Position numbers and translations under genes: made by a program. Below the pieces are notes generated by a model. It saw nothing but the letters and a program-made list of their open reading frames with translations, was not told the origin of the DNA and ran no database searches. Below, in pieces: positions 1 to 10,090 of a stretch of DNA of 64,000 nucleotides (position 1 is the stretch's first letter; every line of letters starts with the position of its first letter). Origin of the DNA: Ariolimax columbianus (Eukaryota; Mollusca; Gastropoda; Stylommatophora; Arionidae); the NCBI GenBank assembly GCA_036924085.1, contig JAVGWX010000013.1, positions 57,329,652 to 57,393,651 on the forward strand, written 5' to 3'.

Positions 1-959
1 TTTGTGACTGCGTCTTCCACTTTCTGAAACTCATCATTCCAATATGGCTTATAATTTTTCCTTGTCCCTCTTGGGATGGTTTCAGTGGCAGCTTGCATTA
101 TTGCTTTGCTTAGGCTTTCCACCATGGGCTTCATTTTGTTGTTTCGTGTGTTGATGGTTTCACACAGCCCATCTGTCAGGATTGCAAATCTGTCCCAGTC
201 GGCTCGTTTGTAATTCCAACGTGGGAGCGGTTTTGTTTCCGCTGGGCCCACTTCCATATCGATTTCTAGCCTAATTGGCCTGTGGTCGCTACCTGCCAAT
301 TGGTTTAGCACCTGGCTGTCTATTTTATGGTGAATGTCCATTGCGGAGAAGGTCAAATCTGGAGTAGAGGTGGTATGCCATGTTCTAGAATAGAAGCTAG
401 GGCTATCCTCCGGCCTATTGATTAGATGGAGATTTGTGTCTATCTCCCAATCTTCCACTTCGTCACCTCTGCTGTCTGTGTCCGCGTATCCCCATCTCTC
501 CGAGTGGCTGTTGAAATCTCCAACTACTATGCAGTTGGATTCTTTGACTTCCATACTCGAGAGCGATAGATCTTTATTTGGTGGTCCGTACAGGTTGAAG
601 ATGCGGATCGTCGTCTTTTGAGCCATTATGTCAACTCCTACAATTTCTGCTTGTCCGGTGTGATTGACAGCTACCGCGCTACTCAGTATGCAGTTACGGG
701 TCAGTATCAGAACCCCTCCCTTGTGACCTTCTCTGTCCAGGCGGAAGGCCTGGTATCCTCTGATTGAGAATTTATGGTTAATGTTGAGGTGCGTTTCTTG
801 GATACATGCCACGTCAATTTTACCTTCATGCAAGTGATGTGTGAGGGATAGCTTTTTGTTAATGACTCCCTCCGCATTCCACTGTAGTATTTTGAGGGTC
901 TTGGTTTTTTGGTCAATAGAAATTGCCCCATAGCCATGTGCCTTGACTCCACAACACAT
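1..959 (-). CDS. LINE ORF2, N-terminal endonuclease domain (partial, runs off left edge)
   Basis: The minus strand is open without a stop from about 1166 to the window edge. From about residue 20 it reads as an apurinic-type endonuclease (EEP fold) of a non-LTR retrotransposon, the enzyme that nicks target DNA for reverse transcription. The landmarks are in order and intact: LQWN near 880, CIQETH near 795, GDFNSHSERWG near 515, and SDHRPI near 285. The piece after SDHRPI runs into the linker that normally leads to the reverse transcriptase, which would lie left of the window. I chose the ATG at 957-959 because it lies shortly before the domain; the frame is open further upstream, so the true start is uncertain. 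RNase H fragments elsewhere in the window suggest an I-like clade, but I cannot link them to this copy. It is the only retrotransposon domain here without a visible break. Confidence 0.88.
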   Translation of the reverse strand, partial: MCCGVKAHGYGAISIDQKTKTLKILQWNAEGVINKKLSLTHHLHEGKIDVACIQETHLNINHKFSIRGYQAFRLDREGHKGGVLILTRNCILSSAVAVNHTGQAEIVGVDIMAQKTTIRIFNLYGPPNKDLSLSSMEVKESNCIVVGDFNSHSERWGYADTDSRGDEVEDWEIDTNLHLINRPEDSPSFYSRTWHTTSTPDLTFSAMDIHHKIDSQVLNQLAGSDHRPIRLEIDMEVGPAETKPLPRWNYKRADWDRFAILTDGLCETINTRNNKMKPMVESLSKAIMQAATETIPRGTRKNYKPYWNDEFQKVEDAVT

Positions 960-1251
960 GGGTGGGTGACCACCAGTAGTCAAGGGTGGGCCCCTTCGAG
1001 GCATGAGGCCCGTCACTCTCGCTGCCTGGCGGGACTCCGCAGGATGAGCGCCATACGTTTTTCTGATAGGTTGTACTGTCATCATACTGCGATTTACGTT
1101 GCACTGTTTCGTTAAGCCTGTGGCCCAGTGCATCCGATTTCGGCAGGCGTTTCTGTAGGGATTCCCTCCTTAGCCTTTGGCTGTCCCCAGCATATCTGCA
1201 AGGCAGCAGTTGTTTGTGATCAGAGTTGTCTCTCTTATGGAAGTTGTCTTA
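913..1251 (-). pseudogene. possible LINE ORF1 C-terminal tail upstream of the endonuclease ORF
   Basis: A second minus-strand frame is open for about 110 codons between a TAA at 1249-1251 and a TGA at 913-915. It ends inside the start of the endonuclease frame in a different reading frame, as expected for the ORF1/ORF2 junction of a non-LTR element. The peptide is polar and basic at first (an RLRRESLQKRL stretch) and then rich in Pro, Gly and Trp. I see no CCHC zinc knuckle or RRM. No start codon is assigned, and the copy seems truncated at about 1250. The position argues for ORF1; the sequence alone does not prove it. Confidence 0.35.
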
Positions 1252-2302
1252 CAGGACTAACGAGTCTTCACTACTCGTGTCTGTAGGGTGCGGTGATGAT
1301 ATATGAGATATGATATATGATATATGATGTGGACTATGTACTGGTTTGTACTAACCCGCAAGAGAGGCAGTCCAGTGTGTCTGTATCCCAGGATCGTCAC
1401 GTCCTGCCAGAACGTAGCATTTGCATGTGAGTGGGGTATCCCTTTTTTTTCTCGGCTTCTCTGCAGTGATGGTACGCCTAGCATTCCCCGCCACCTGGGA
1501 GGTTGACACAATAGGGCAGATGTGCAATGTCCGCTAGTCTGCATCTCTTCTGCGTCCATTGGTATGGCTGATAGCATACAGAGGTAGAGATCGAAAATGG
1601 CGTTCGAATTGGATAGAAGTTCAAAACAGATTTTATAAAGGAAAGAAGAAGATAAGAAACATAGCCCTCGTTTAGAGTTTGAACCTTTAGCACGATATGC
1701 GAGGACCACATCCCTTGATCACCACGCCAATTAAAAGCAGTTTCGCAGAGTAAGTATCTACTGTTGGTTTGTTATGATTTTAGAGACCCACAGAAATATG
1801 TTTAATTTCTTGCAAAAATTACGTCGCTTTTGTTGGTTAAAAAACTTGAGCTCGCTTTAGACTATATCAATGTGGTGGCGTATATAATATATCCAGACGG
1901 TAAATAAATAAACTGCAGCTGTTTCCTAATCTCAATTAGTTATTTATTGACGCCATAATACAATGTAATGTACTGGTGAGATCTGAAACAAAATGAGAAG
2001 GGAAAACCTAGACTTCTCTCGTACCGCATGATTCGATACGCGAATCAAATTTCACTCACAATTTCACGATAAATGGACATCCGAGAATTAATAAGATGTT
2101 TCACATTTCTTCTGACGATCTCTGTTCACTTACTAGAATATAATTTCTGAAAGGTCTTTAGATATCAAGCGGAAACTAATCAAAGATAAAAACTTTCAGT
2201 GACAGATAAATGGTTCAATCATTACTGACTTACTTCCCCTGTCCTGGGCACCACGTCAGACATCTTGTTTCCGGTGTTCATCCAGGTGGGTTGGCTTGTC
2301 AT
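1252..2302. other. intergenic, no gene seen
   Basis: There is no recognisable domain on either strand. A 150-codon minus frame (1257-1709) has no family resemblance and is probably chance. A short ATATGAT repeat lies at 1299-1328. Confidence 0.5.
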
Positions 2303-2317
2303 CCCCCCCCCCCCCCC
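2303..2317. repeat. poly-C tract (15 bp)
   Basis: A run of about 15 C residues. Similar G or C runs occur at 16116, 20369 and 52268; such tracts are prone to length errors in assemblies. Confidence 0.9.
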
Positions 2318-2419
2318 TCCAAAAGGATGTCTTAGACTAACACCAACGAAAAAAGTGTATCGTGTCGCACCTACGGATATTAGAAGATGTGTCGCATCTG
2401 AAGTTGAGAGACAAAAGTA

Positions 2420-2490
2420 GAATCCGTGGCAAAGTGGTAAGCCGCCTGCTTCAGGATCAGGTAAGTGTGGGTTCGACTCCGGACTCCGCC
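2420..2490 (+). mobile_element. tRNA-derived SINE head (A and B boxes)
   Basis: The segment has a pol III A-box-like stretch (TGGCAAAGTGG at 2427) and a strong B box (GGTTCGACTCC at 2470), about 33 bp apart as in a tRNA. The first seven bases after 2419 pair with 2480-2486 at six of seven positions, giving a relic acceptor stem. The T arm does not pair properly, so I call a tRNA-derived SINE or tRNA pseudogene, not a working tRNA. The 3' limit and target duplications were not found. Confidence 0.6.
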
Positions 2491-2699
2491 ATCTTTTTCA
2501 CAGGTGCTTGATGCGGAGTTACCCTAGTCGTCTTGTCCTTGACTTGCCACTGGGGTTGGGTAGCTCGAGACGAGAGAGTGAGGATAAAAAGTATCGCAGT
2601 TAATCCTTACTAAATATAGAGCTAGATAATAAATTATGCCATCATCGTCTGCAATGGACGGCGGTCTTTGCCTTTGAGTTAGTTTCCCATCGCAAGTCC

Positions 2700-3460
2700 G
2701 ATTTGAGCGTGACAAACTCTAAACGTAAGGCACATGAACAGCATTTTTAATCGGGCCGTCTTGCATTCTTTCCCTACGTGCAGCTCGCTTTTCCTGCGCC
2801 TCCGTGCAGCAGCTGCAAGCAGGTCCCAGTCAGTGACATTAATGGAGAAACTTTTCAAAGAAATGTGTAGTGTCTTTGTGTCGTTTCTTGGTTCCTACCC
2901 CTCCCCCTCCCCTTTCATACACCCCTGCGAGTGCTGTCCTGCAATGAGCTCACCGTACAACATTTGTTTAGGGAGGCGCTCATCTGACATGCTAACAACA
3001 TGCACTGTCCACCTGATCTGAGCTCTGTGTAGCAGCGTATGGATGTCAGAGAGTCTAGCCCTGCTGAGAACTTCAAAGATGGTCACTCTGTCCTGACAAC
3101 CCATCCTGCTGAGGACTTCAGAGTTGGTCACTCTATTCTGACAACCCATCCTACTGAGGACTTCAGAGTTGGGCACTCTGTCCTGCCAAACCATCCTTGA
3201 ATACCTTCAGCGGAGATCTCTCCAAGCCCTTTCGCTTTTCATTTCGTTAGAGGGCTAAGGGCTTCCTTGATCTCGTCTTTACTAGCCTTCCCCCAGGTAA
3301 ATATGCCTTCAGCAGGTATATCAGGTGAGTTGGCACGTGGTAAGATATTCAAGAGCTGTTCAAAGTATTCTGCCTTTCTTTTCTTCTGTTCTACAAGATT
3401 GTCTATCCTTGTTCCTAATTTGCCTTTTATTGATTTGCTTATTTCTTGATATTTTTGTTG
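2700..3460 (-). pseudogene. LINE relic: ORF2 linker joined to C-terminus, RT core deleted
   Basis: Read from right to left on the minus strand, 3450-3240 resembles the linker between endonuclease and RT (AEYFEQLLN, then DIPAEG, then KASKDEIKEAL). The next recognisable part, 3190-2700, is the far C-terminal region of ORF2: EVLSRARLSDIHTLLHRAQI, then RWTVHVVSMSDERLPKQ and LYGEL, and after stops a match to the usual LKS...W..LA stretch. The RT catalytic core (FADD box and flanks) is therefore missing, an internal deletion of several hundred codons. Stops and frameshifts follow the LYGEL motif. The C-terminal half carries a triplicated 45-bp segment, listed separately. The family looks like the widespread invertebrate LINEs with RW.GH..RM.D.R.PK near the end. 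Confidence 0.72.
3057..3191 (-). repeat. 45-bp repeat x3 inside LINE coding sequence
   Basis: Three 45-bp units lie in the frame of the host LINE. Each minus-strand unit encodes a variant of CQDRVTNSEVLSRMG, the segment that occurs once in typical LINE ORF2 C-termini (WQD..P..EVL.R.GL). Units are about 85-90% alike by eye. The array is an in-frame triplication of LINE codons. Confidence 0.75.
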
Positions 3461-3461
3461 C

Positions 3462-3885
3462 ACGATTTGTTTATGAGCTAACCTCAAGCCGAACTCGCAT
3501 TCGGACCTTGGAGCGGCCACGACGCAGTCTGCAGGAACGTGCGACTAGATTATTTACCCAAAGCTATAAACTAGGACTCCACTAGCAAAGCCCTCCTCTA
3601 TAAATAGCAATTTCAATAATTAAATTCTAAAGTTTACGTGCACGGTCTAATTGCTTGCCGTTTGAAGCGCTAAGTTGTCGACAAACTTGGGTCTCACAAA
3701 ACACGTTTTTGTCTACGTTCTATCAACAAGTACCCCTTTGCAAATACTGCTTTCATCATTTCTCGGCAAATTATATGCGTCTCCTCGCGTTTACATTGTT
3801 ATCTACTAACAAAAATAATATCAGATTGTAGATAACAAGTGAAGAGACGATAATGCAAGTTTCAGACAAAACATTTAGTGACGAC
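3462..3885. other. intergenic, no gene seen
   Basis: AT-rich sequence without a recognisable domain. It ends at the left terminus of the hAT-like element. Confidence 0.5.
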
Positions 3886-4819
3886 CAGCGGTTCCCAAAC
3901 TGTTTCTGTCAACGTCACATTTAGTGTACAATCATTTTTGTACGGCATCCCAAGCCAACAAAAAAAGTCCGCTTAACAGCTCCAGTCCGCTTAACAGCTC
4001 CAGTCCGCTTTAGCAACAAAAGACTTTCCGATATCCGGACAGCATTCTGCTAATTGCAAAGCCCTTTTCAGGGCTTGGTAGGGGGAGTTTGAGAACGTTC
4101 AGGGCTTAGTAGCGGGAGTTTGAGAACGTGCAGGGCTTGGTAGCGGGAGTTTGAGAACGTGCAGGGCTTGGTAGCGGGAGATTGAGAACGTTGAAGGCTT
4201 GGTAGCGGGAGATTGAGAACGTTCAAGGCTTGGTAGCTGGAGATTGAGAACGTTCAAGGCTTGGTAGCCGGAGTTTGAGAACGTTAAAGGCTTCATAGCG
4301 GGAGTTTGAGAACATTCAGGGCTTGATAGTCGGAGTTTGAGAAAGTTCTCGGCTTTGTAGTGGGAGTTTGAGAACGTTCAGTGCTTGGTAGTGAGAATTT
4401 GAGAACGTTCAAGGCTTAGTAGCGGGAGATTGAGAACGTTTAAGGCTTAGTAGCGAGGGATTAAGAACGTTCAAGGCTTGGTAGCGGGAGTTTGAGAACG
4501 TTCAAGGCTTGGTAGTGAATGATTAAGAACATTCAAGGCTTGGTAGCTGGAGATTGAGAACGTTCAAGACTTGGTAGCGGGAGATTGAGATCGATCAGGG
4601 CTTGGTAGCGGGGGTTTCAGAGCGTTCAGGGCTTTGTTGTGATAGTTTGAGAACGTTCAGGGATAGGTAGCCGGAATTTGACACCGTTCAGGTCTTGGTA
4701 TCGGGAGTTTGGGAATGTTCAGGGCTTGGTAGCGGAAGTTTGAGAACAAACAACGAAGAAGAGGTGTCATTTAAGTGAATATTATTTAAATGCTACGGCA
4801 CACTGTTTGGGATCCACTG
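3886..4819. mobile_element. hAT-like non-autonomous element (MITE) filled with a minisatellite
   Basis: The left end starts CAGCGGTTCCCAAACTG and the right end, read on the minus strand, starts CAGTGGATCCCAAACAG, giving imperfect terminal inverted repeats of the hAT type (CAG.GGTTC.CAAAC). The 8 bp on each side, GTGACGAC and GCGTAGAC, agree at five of eight positions and could be a decayed 8-bp target duplication, the length typical of hAT. No transposase is present. Most of the interior is the 31-bp array at 4069-4747. Confidence 0.6.
4069..4747. repeat. 31-bp minisatellite, about 22 copies
   Basis: The unit core is GGCTTGGTAGCGGGAG followed by (A/T)TTGAGAACGTTCA. Spacing is 31 bp almost throughout, with point variation rather than length variation. 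One isolated unit with similar left and right flanks occurs at 14921-14962. Minus-strand frames through the array are periodic artefacts. Confidence 0.92.
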
Positions 4820-5017
4820 GCGTAGACCACACAGACACATTCTGTATAATTGCAATACAGTCATTAGAATATAATTCATGTCTGTTCCAATGCTTTACTG
4901 ACTATGAAAAGGAATTTGACAGCTTGAATACACTTTGGAAACTACCAACGTACTACGGGACTGCACATGTCACAGCTCTGCTTGTTGCTCTTCACCTCCC
5001 TCGTCTTGTTTTTCTTC

Positions 5018-5060
<43 letters not shown>

Positions 5061-5339
5061 CTCTCGCTCTCTCTCTCTCTTCCTTTTGTTTTATTGTGGT
5101 TTTTAAAATTAATCCTGTCTGTTTTATCCAGCAGCATACGGGCTCTCTCCTCTCGGCCCAATGCAATGTAACGGTATCTGCACGTGTTTATCAGTTGTTG
5201 CCTAGTGCCATGCAAAGTGTTCCATATATCTGGCCATAATACAATTTGAGAGCTAAGCTTTTATCAACGGTTTATAGGGGTGTGTACACAGCTGGCTCTC
5301 TGGAGTATGTTTGTTTAGTGGAATGTGGTGGGTTCACAG
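4820..5339. other. intergenic with a microsatellite
   Basis: No gene seen. The section 4830-5020 has no recognisable homology to me. The CT tract is listed separately. Confidence 0.5.
5022..5081. repeat. (CT)n microsatellite
   Basis: About 60 bp of nearly pure TC dinucleotide with CTCG interruptions. Confidence 0.95.
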
Positions 5340-5740
5340 TCATATAATGGTGTTCTGATTCTTCCTAGTGAGTTGATATACACTGTCATTTGGTCTGGGG
5401 CTTGCCATATGTCTGTAGACCTCCCTTCCCGTGTTTCCAATGATATATCTGTTCCGCCAAGTTTCTTTGTTTGCTGATATTATGAGCTGTGTGGCTGTTT
5501 GAAAGGTTGTTGCTGTGTGGGGCTGTTCTTGTCTTGAACCCTCCTTTGCTAGCATGTCTGCTTTGTCATTGCCAGGTGTGCTTTAGTGCCCAGGGATCCA
5601 CTGCAGATATATTTTGACATCACTGGAAGTGATAATGTGGTCAATGTCTAGAGATATTTGGATAAGGTCAGGTCTACAATGACCAGAAACTTCTAATGCT
5701 TGTAGAGCTGACAATGAATCTGTAAAAATAACTGTGTGCT
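5340..5740 (-). pseudogene. LINE RNase H domain and C-terminus, one visible stop
   Basis: The minus strand reads HTVIFTDSLSALQALE near 5735-5690 (RNase H core with its catalytic Asp) and LQWIPGH, a stop, then PGNDKADMLAKEGS near 5605-5545. These are the two hallmark blocks of the RNase H domain found in I-clade-type LINEs, where it removes RNA from the RNA-DNA hybrid. A TAA interrupts the frame just after IPGH. The tail to the stop at 5340 (WRNRYIIGNTGR and on) resembles the region after RNase H in such elements. The copy is 5'-truncated: no RT is seen to the right. Confidence 0.78.
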
Positions 5741-5745
5741 TGAGC

Positions 5746-6126
5746 CTTTAAAGGAAAGGCATAAAAAACTATCCCCAGATGGTACAAAGCGACTTCAAGT
5801 GATTTTCAGCTTCAAAGTTGAAGCTAACCTCCCCACAAGCACCACAGTTCATCAGAGGATCCGTACGGGTATTTCATATAATCAAGGCTGATGTAGTGGG
5901 GAGTTCTTCACTGCTTTCTCTGGAGATACGTCTCCACGGGCCAGTGCTTAGTACACAATTCACTAAGCATATAACAAAGAGCAGAGTATGTTCAGCAGTT
6001 TGTGCTGCTTGCCAGCATGTTCACTTTGTCGATTTTTATTGTAATGTAGATTAACGTGGTTTTTTTGTGTGTCATTGTGTAACGCATGTGAAACTAAAGA
6101 GATATATGTCCCTGTTTGTATTACAC
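5746..6126. other. intergenic, no gene seen
   Basis: A 78-codon plus frame (5818-6054) has no family resemblance. Nothing else is supported. Confidence 0.45.
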
Positions 6127-7487
6127 TTTTATCGTATTGTCTCTCTGTCTAACTGTCTCCACTTTTATCGTATTGTCTCCCTGTCTACATGTCTCCAACT
6201 TTTGTCGTATTGTCTCTCTGTCTACATGTCTCTCACTTTTATCGTATTGTCTCCCTGTCTATATGTCTCCACTTTTATCGTATTGTCTCTCTGTCTACAT
6301 GTTTCCACTTTTATCGTATTGTCTCTCTGTCTACATGTCTCCCACTTTTATCGTATTGTCTCCCTGTCTCCCACTTTTATCGTATTGACTCCCTGTCTAC
6401 ATGTCTCCCACTTTTATGGTATTGTCTCCCTGTTTACATGTCTCCCACTTTTGTCGTATTGTCTCCCTGTCTACATGTCTCCCACTTTTATCGTATTGTC
6501 TCCCTGTCTCCCACTTTTATCGTATTGTCTCCCTGTCTACATGTCTCAAACGTTTATCGTATTGTCTCCCTGTCTGCATGTCTCCCACTTTTATCGTATT
6601 GTCTCTGTCTACATGTCTCCCACTTGTATCGTATTGTCTCTCTGTCTACATGTTTCCATTTTTATCGTATTGTTTCCCTGTCTACAAGTCTCCCACTTTT
6701 ATCGTATTGTCTCCCTGACTCTCACTTTTATCGTATTGTCTCCCTGTCTACATGTCTCCCACTTTTATCGTATTGACTTCCTGTCTACATGTCTCCCACT
6801 TTTGTCGTATTGTCTCCCTGTCTACATGTCTCCAACTTTTATCGTATTGTCTCCCTGTCTACATGTCTCCCACTTGTATCGTATTGTCTCCCTGTCTCCC
6901 ACTTTTATCGTATTGTCTCCCTGTCTACATGTCTCAAACGTTTATCGTATTGTCTCCCTGTCTGCATGTATCCCACTTTTATCGTATTGTCTCTGTCTAC
7001 ATGTCTCCCACTTGTATCGTATTGTCTCTCTGTCTACATGTTTCCATTTTTATCGTATTGTTTCCCTGTCTACAAGTCTCCCACTTTTATCGTATTGTCT
7101 CCCTGACTCCCACTTTTATCGTATTGTCTCCCTGTCTACATGTCTCCCACTTTTATCGTATTGACTTCCTGTCTACATGTCTCCCACTTTTGTCGTATTG
7201 TCTCCCTGTCTACATGTCTCCAACTTTTATCGTATTGTCTCCCTGTCTACATGTCTCCCACTTGTATCGTATTTTCTCCCTGTCTCCCACTTTTATCGTA
7301 TTGTTTCCCTGTGTACATGTATCCCACTTTTATCGTATTGTATCCCTGTCTATATGTCTCCACTTTTATCGTATTGTCTCTCTGTCTACATGTTTCCACT
7401 TTTATCGTATTGTCTCCCTGTCTACAAGTCTCCCACTTTTATCGTATTGTCTCCCTGTCTCCCACTTGTATCGTATTGTCTCATCTT
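6127..7487. repeat. 37-bp minisatellite with 388-bp higher-order repeat
   Basis: The unit contains CTTTTATCGTATTGTCTCCC followed by TGTCTACATGTCTCCCA. A 29-bp variant lacks ACATGTCT. Because 37 is not a multiple of 3, all three frames read the same peptide motifs in rotation, giving open frames up to 365 codons that I do not regard as genes. The order of variant units recurs with a 388-bp offset (for example 6401 with 6789, 6752 with 7140, 6789 with 7177). Confidence 0.93.
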
Positions 7488-7499
7488 ATCGTATCTGAA

Positions 7500-8189
7500 G
7501 CCATAAACGGAACTCACCAAAACTAGCATCAATAGGGCTCGTACCTTAAGATTTCTTATTCTCTCAATTTGGAATGACCTGTACTACGCCCTTTGTCAGT
7601 ACTGTAAATATGTATTGTGTGGTTCAAATAATGTTGTGCCATTCTGAACAACAAATAACAGTTTAATTTATTAGAGTTGATCAATATGATGCAGGAACGA
7701 GTTGAAAAATATAGTTGACAATGGCGTATTTGAAGTGCGGTTTAAACGCCAATAAATTTGATAGAGCCGAAGTGTTACAAGACAAGAAACGGGGAGTGTC
7801 GATTGTAGTCAACGGAGGCTGCACTTAACGTAGTCCACAAATTAGAGTCTGCGACTACGCATAAGTTAAGCGGGTATTTCTTGAACGTGTTTGCTTTACA
7901 CGCGTGGTAATCTCCCGGCTCGGAGCGAGGCGCAACAGATTAAGATTATTATCTGTGCGAGACACTAAAGATTTCAAACCTGATTAGTGACAGCTAACAA
8001 TCTATTATAATTTTGCAATACGCGAGAAGCACAGAACGTAAGCTTTGACCATCACAACTCAGTTCTGTTTATATATCAATGACTTTAGGATGACCACTTA
8101 TTTCTGAATATATATTCAAGAGGTTGAAGACGCAGCTCAGTGAATGAGCTGACAGCAGCCAACCACACATAGCTAAACGCATGAAAAAA
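7500..8189. other. intergenic, no gene seen
   Basis: AT-rich, apparently single-copy within the window. Both strands are full of stops and I recognise no motif. Confidence 0.5.
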
Positions 8190-8570
8190 AGAGGCAGATA
8201 AATCAAAATATACATTACAAATTTTTGGACAAGCAAATCATAGTTCAGAAAGTGAAGAAAGCCACAAAAATAGTAAAAAGATCAAGACTGATAGCGGAAG
8301 CTTCTTTTCTGGTGTTAGAAATTAACAAAGACCGAATGACAAAGAAGATCCTCTCAGATATAGCCTAAGAAAAAATAATAACTGAGAAAAAGAGTACAGG
8401 TTATCTAGGACATTGTTTTAAAATAATTGGAGCGGTTGAAAGTGAATAAATGTTCCGGTCAAGATTGTATTCATCCAAAATGGATCTTCGAAACTAGAGA
8501 CTTGCTAGCAAGATCATTGGCTATTCTCAAACACTTGTGTTCAATGAGATTAACAAGAATTAGGAGTGAT
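8190..8570 (+). pseudogene. CR1-like LINE fragment: start of the RT domain
   Basis: The plus strand at 8427-8540 reads MERLKVNKCSGQDCIHPKWI and then RDLLARSLAILKH. This matches the opening block of CR1-type reverse transcriptases (L.KL..NKSPGPDG.HP followed by A.PL..IF). The stretch before it (8280-8420, EINKDRMTKKILSDI and on) fits the linker before the RT. There are stops and at least one frameshift, and the palm motifs are absent, so only a short internal piece remains. Confidence 0.6.
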
Positions 8571-8699
8571 CACCTTGTTAATAAAAGGCAGCTGACCATT
8601 ACAATAGCCAAAGCGGCGACAAACGAAACAAGCGGTGCTAGTGGTCCGGATACGAGAATATGGATCACAGAGGTAAGGCAAACACGGTACACAAAACTG

Positions 8700-8790
8700 T
8701 CAGCTGAGGTCGGATGTGTCGGACAGAATGGTACAGATATTGCAGCCTGGCTGTAAACGACACAACGTTACAATGTCCTTTTAAGGACAA
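8700..8790 (+). mobile_element. 3' end of a retroposon with (GAA)n tail
   Basis: The section ACAGATATTGCAG, then ACGTTACAATGTCC, then AAGGACAAATGCC leads straight into GAAGAAGAA. The same order occurs inverted at 12728-12840, also running into a GAA-type tail. A shared 3' end plus a simple-sequence tail on the same side is what a LINE or SINE family leaves behind. The family is not identified. Confidence 0.5.
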
Positions 8791-9200
8791 ATGCCGAAGA
8801 AGAAAAAGAAGAAGAAGAACAATACGAAGAAGAAGAAGAATACGAAGAAGAAGGATAAGAGAAGAAAACTGAAAATGGCAGAGGAAGAAAGTGACGAAGA
8901 CGGACAAGACAAAGAAGAAGAAAAAGAAGAGGAAGAAATAGAAGAAGAAAAAAAAAGAGGAAAAAGAAATGGTATACGAAGAACAAGAAGGACAAAGAGG
9001 ATGATAAGAAGAAAAAAATGTAAAAGAAGAAGAAAAGAAAAAAGAAGGATAATTATAATAAGAGGAAGAAATAGAAGAAGAAGACGAAAAGAAGAAAAAT
9101 AATGGAAAATAGTAGAAAAAGAAGAAGTAGAAACAGAACACGAAGAAGAAGGTAGAAAGTGATGTAGAAGAAGAAGAAAAAGAAGAACAAAATGGTGATC
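8790..9200. repeat. (GAA)n-rich purine tract, about 410 bp
   Basis: Plus strand almost entirely G and A, dominated by GAA and AGAAGAAG. Lys/Glu/Arg-rich and Phe/Ser-rich frames here are low-complexity artefacts. It seems to be the overgrown tail of the retroposon end at 8700-8790. Confidence 0.9.
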
Positions 9201-9884
9201 ACAAATACAGAGCAAGACAACATATCCAAATAAAGTAGATGATTTTTGTCGACCACTAAAGCACAGGCAAGCATGATTAACCTGGACATTCGCATCATTA
9301 TCAGAGCCAAGAGCGTTTTCCACAATCTTATGAAATTCGCGACTACCACTCAAACAAACAAAACAATGACACAAAAACGTGCGCCACCGCGAACAATAAA
9401 AACTCCCATCAACACCACCGATGGAAGAAAACGAAATAACGACAGCCGCATTAACAATTAATCGGTCTATTATGTGGGTTATGCGCACTTTCCATAACCA
9501 GTAGCGTCCCTGGTTGAAGTCCACACCACTCGACAGAGCCCTCGCCTGGCAGCTCGAGACATCGGACCAAATCAATAAGCGCGGAGACGAGCAGTTCAAT
9601 AGAGTTAGTTTTCAGGTGTAGTCAGCTCTGGCTGAAATATGTCCGTCCTATCGATCAAAGCCGTTTCTTTGTTTGGTCTAGTGGCCTTCATTCTTCGCCT
9701 TCTACATTACGCCTTCCTCTATTTCCTCAAATTTTATTTTGGTTTTTTATTTTTTGCTATCCGTTTTGTTGTTTCCATTTTATTTTATCATTTTCAAAAT
9801 GGAAACTTCTTTCTTCTGAACTTTCTCGTATTTTACGTCGTCCCTTATTCTTGAATTGTATCCTCTTGTTAATTTGATCTTCAG
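9201..9884. other. intergenic, no gene seen
   Basis: No domain recognised on either strand. Frames of about 70 codons are unremarkable. Confidence 0.45.
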
Positions 9885-10028
9885 ACGGACGGACGGACAG
9901 GCAGATGAACAGACAGAAAGACAGACAGATAGATAGATAGAAAGACAGATTGATAGATAGACAGACAGACAACTAGACAGAGAGACATACAGAGACAAAC
10001 AGAGACATACAGACAGACATATATATAC

Positions 10029-10088
<60 letters not shown>

Positions 10089-10090
10089 CT
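9885..10090. repeat. (GACA/GATA)n microsatellite
   Basis: GACAGACA-type repeats grade into about 17 uninterrupted GATA units at 10023-10090. Confidence 0.95.

Noticed and set aside
1257..1709. 150-codon minus-strand frame
   Set aside because: No family resemblance and no supporting signal; length is compatible with chance in this composition.
2734..3021. 95-codon plus-strand frame
   Set aside because: It is the shadow of the minus-strand LINE C-terminus, which carries the recognisable motifs.
6067..7526. Overlapping 248- and 365-codon plus frames
   Set aside because: A 37-bp period without stops gives the same motifs in all frames; no start context, signal or domain.
8781..9599. 272-codon minus-strand Phe/Ser-rich frame
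   Set aside because: It is mostly the complement of the GAA tract, with unrelated flanks.
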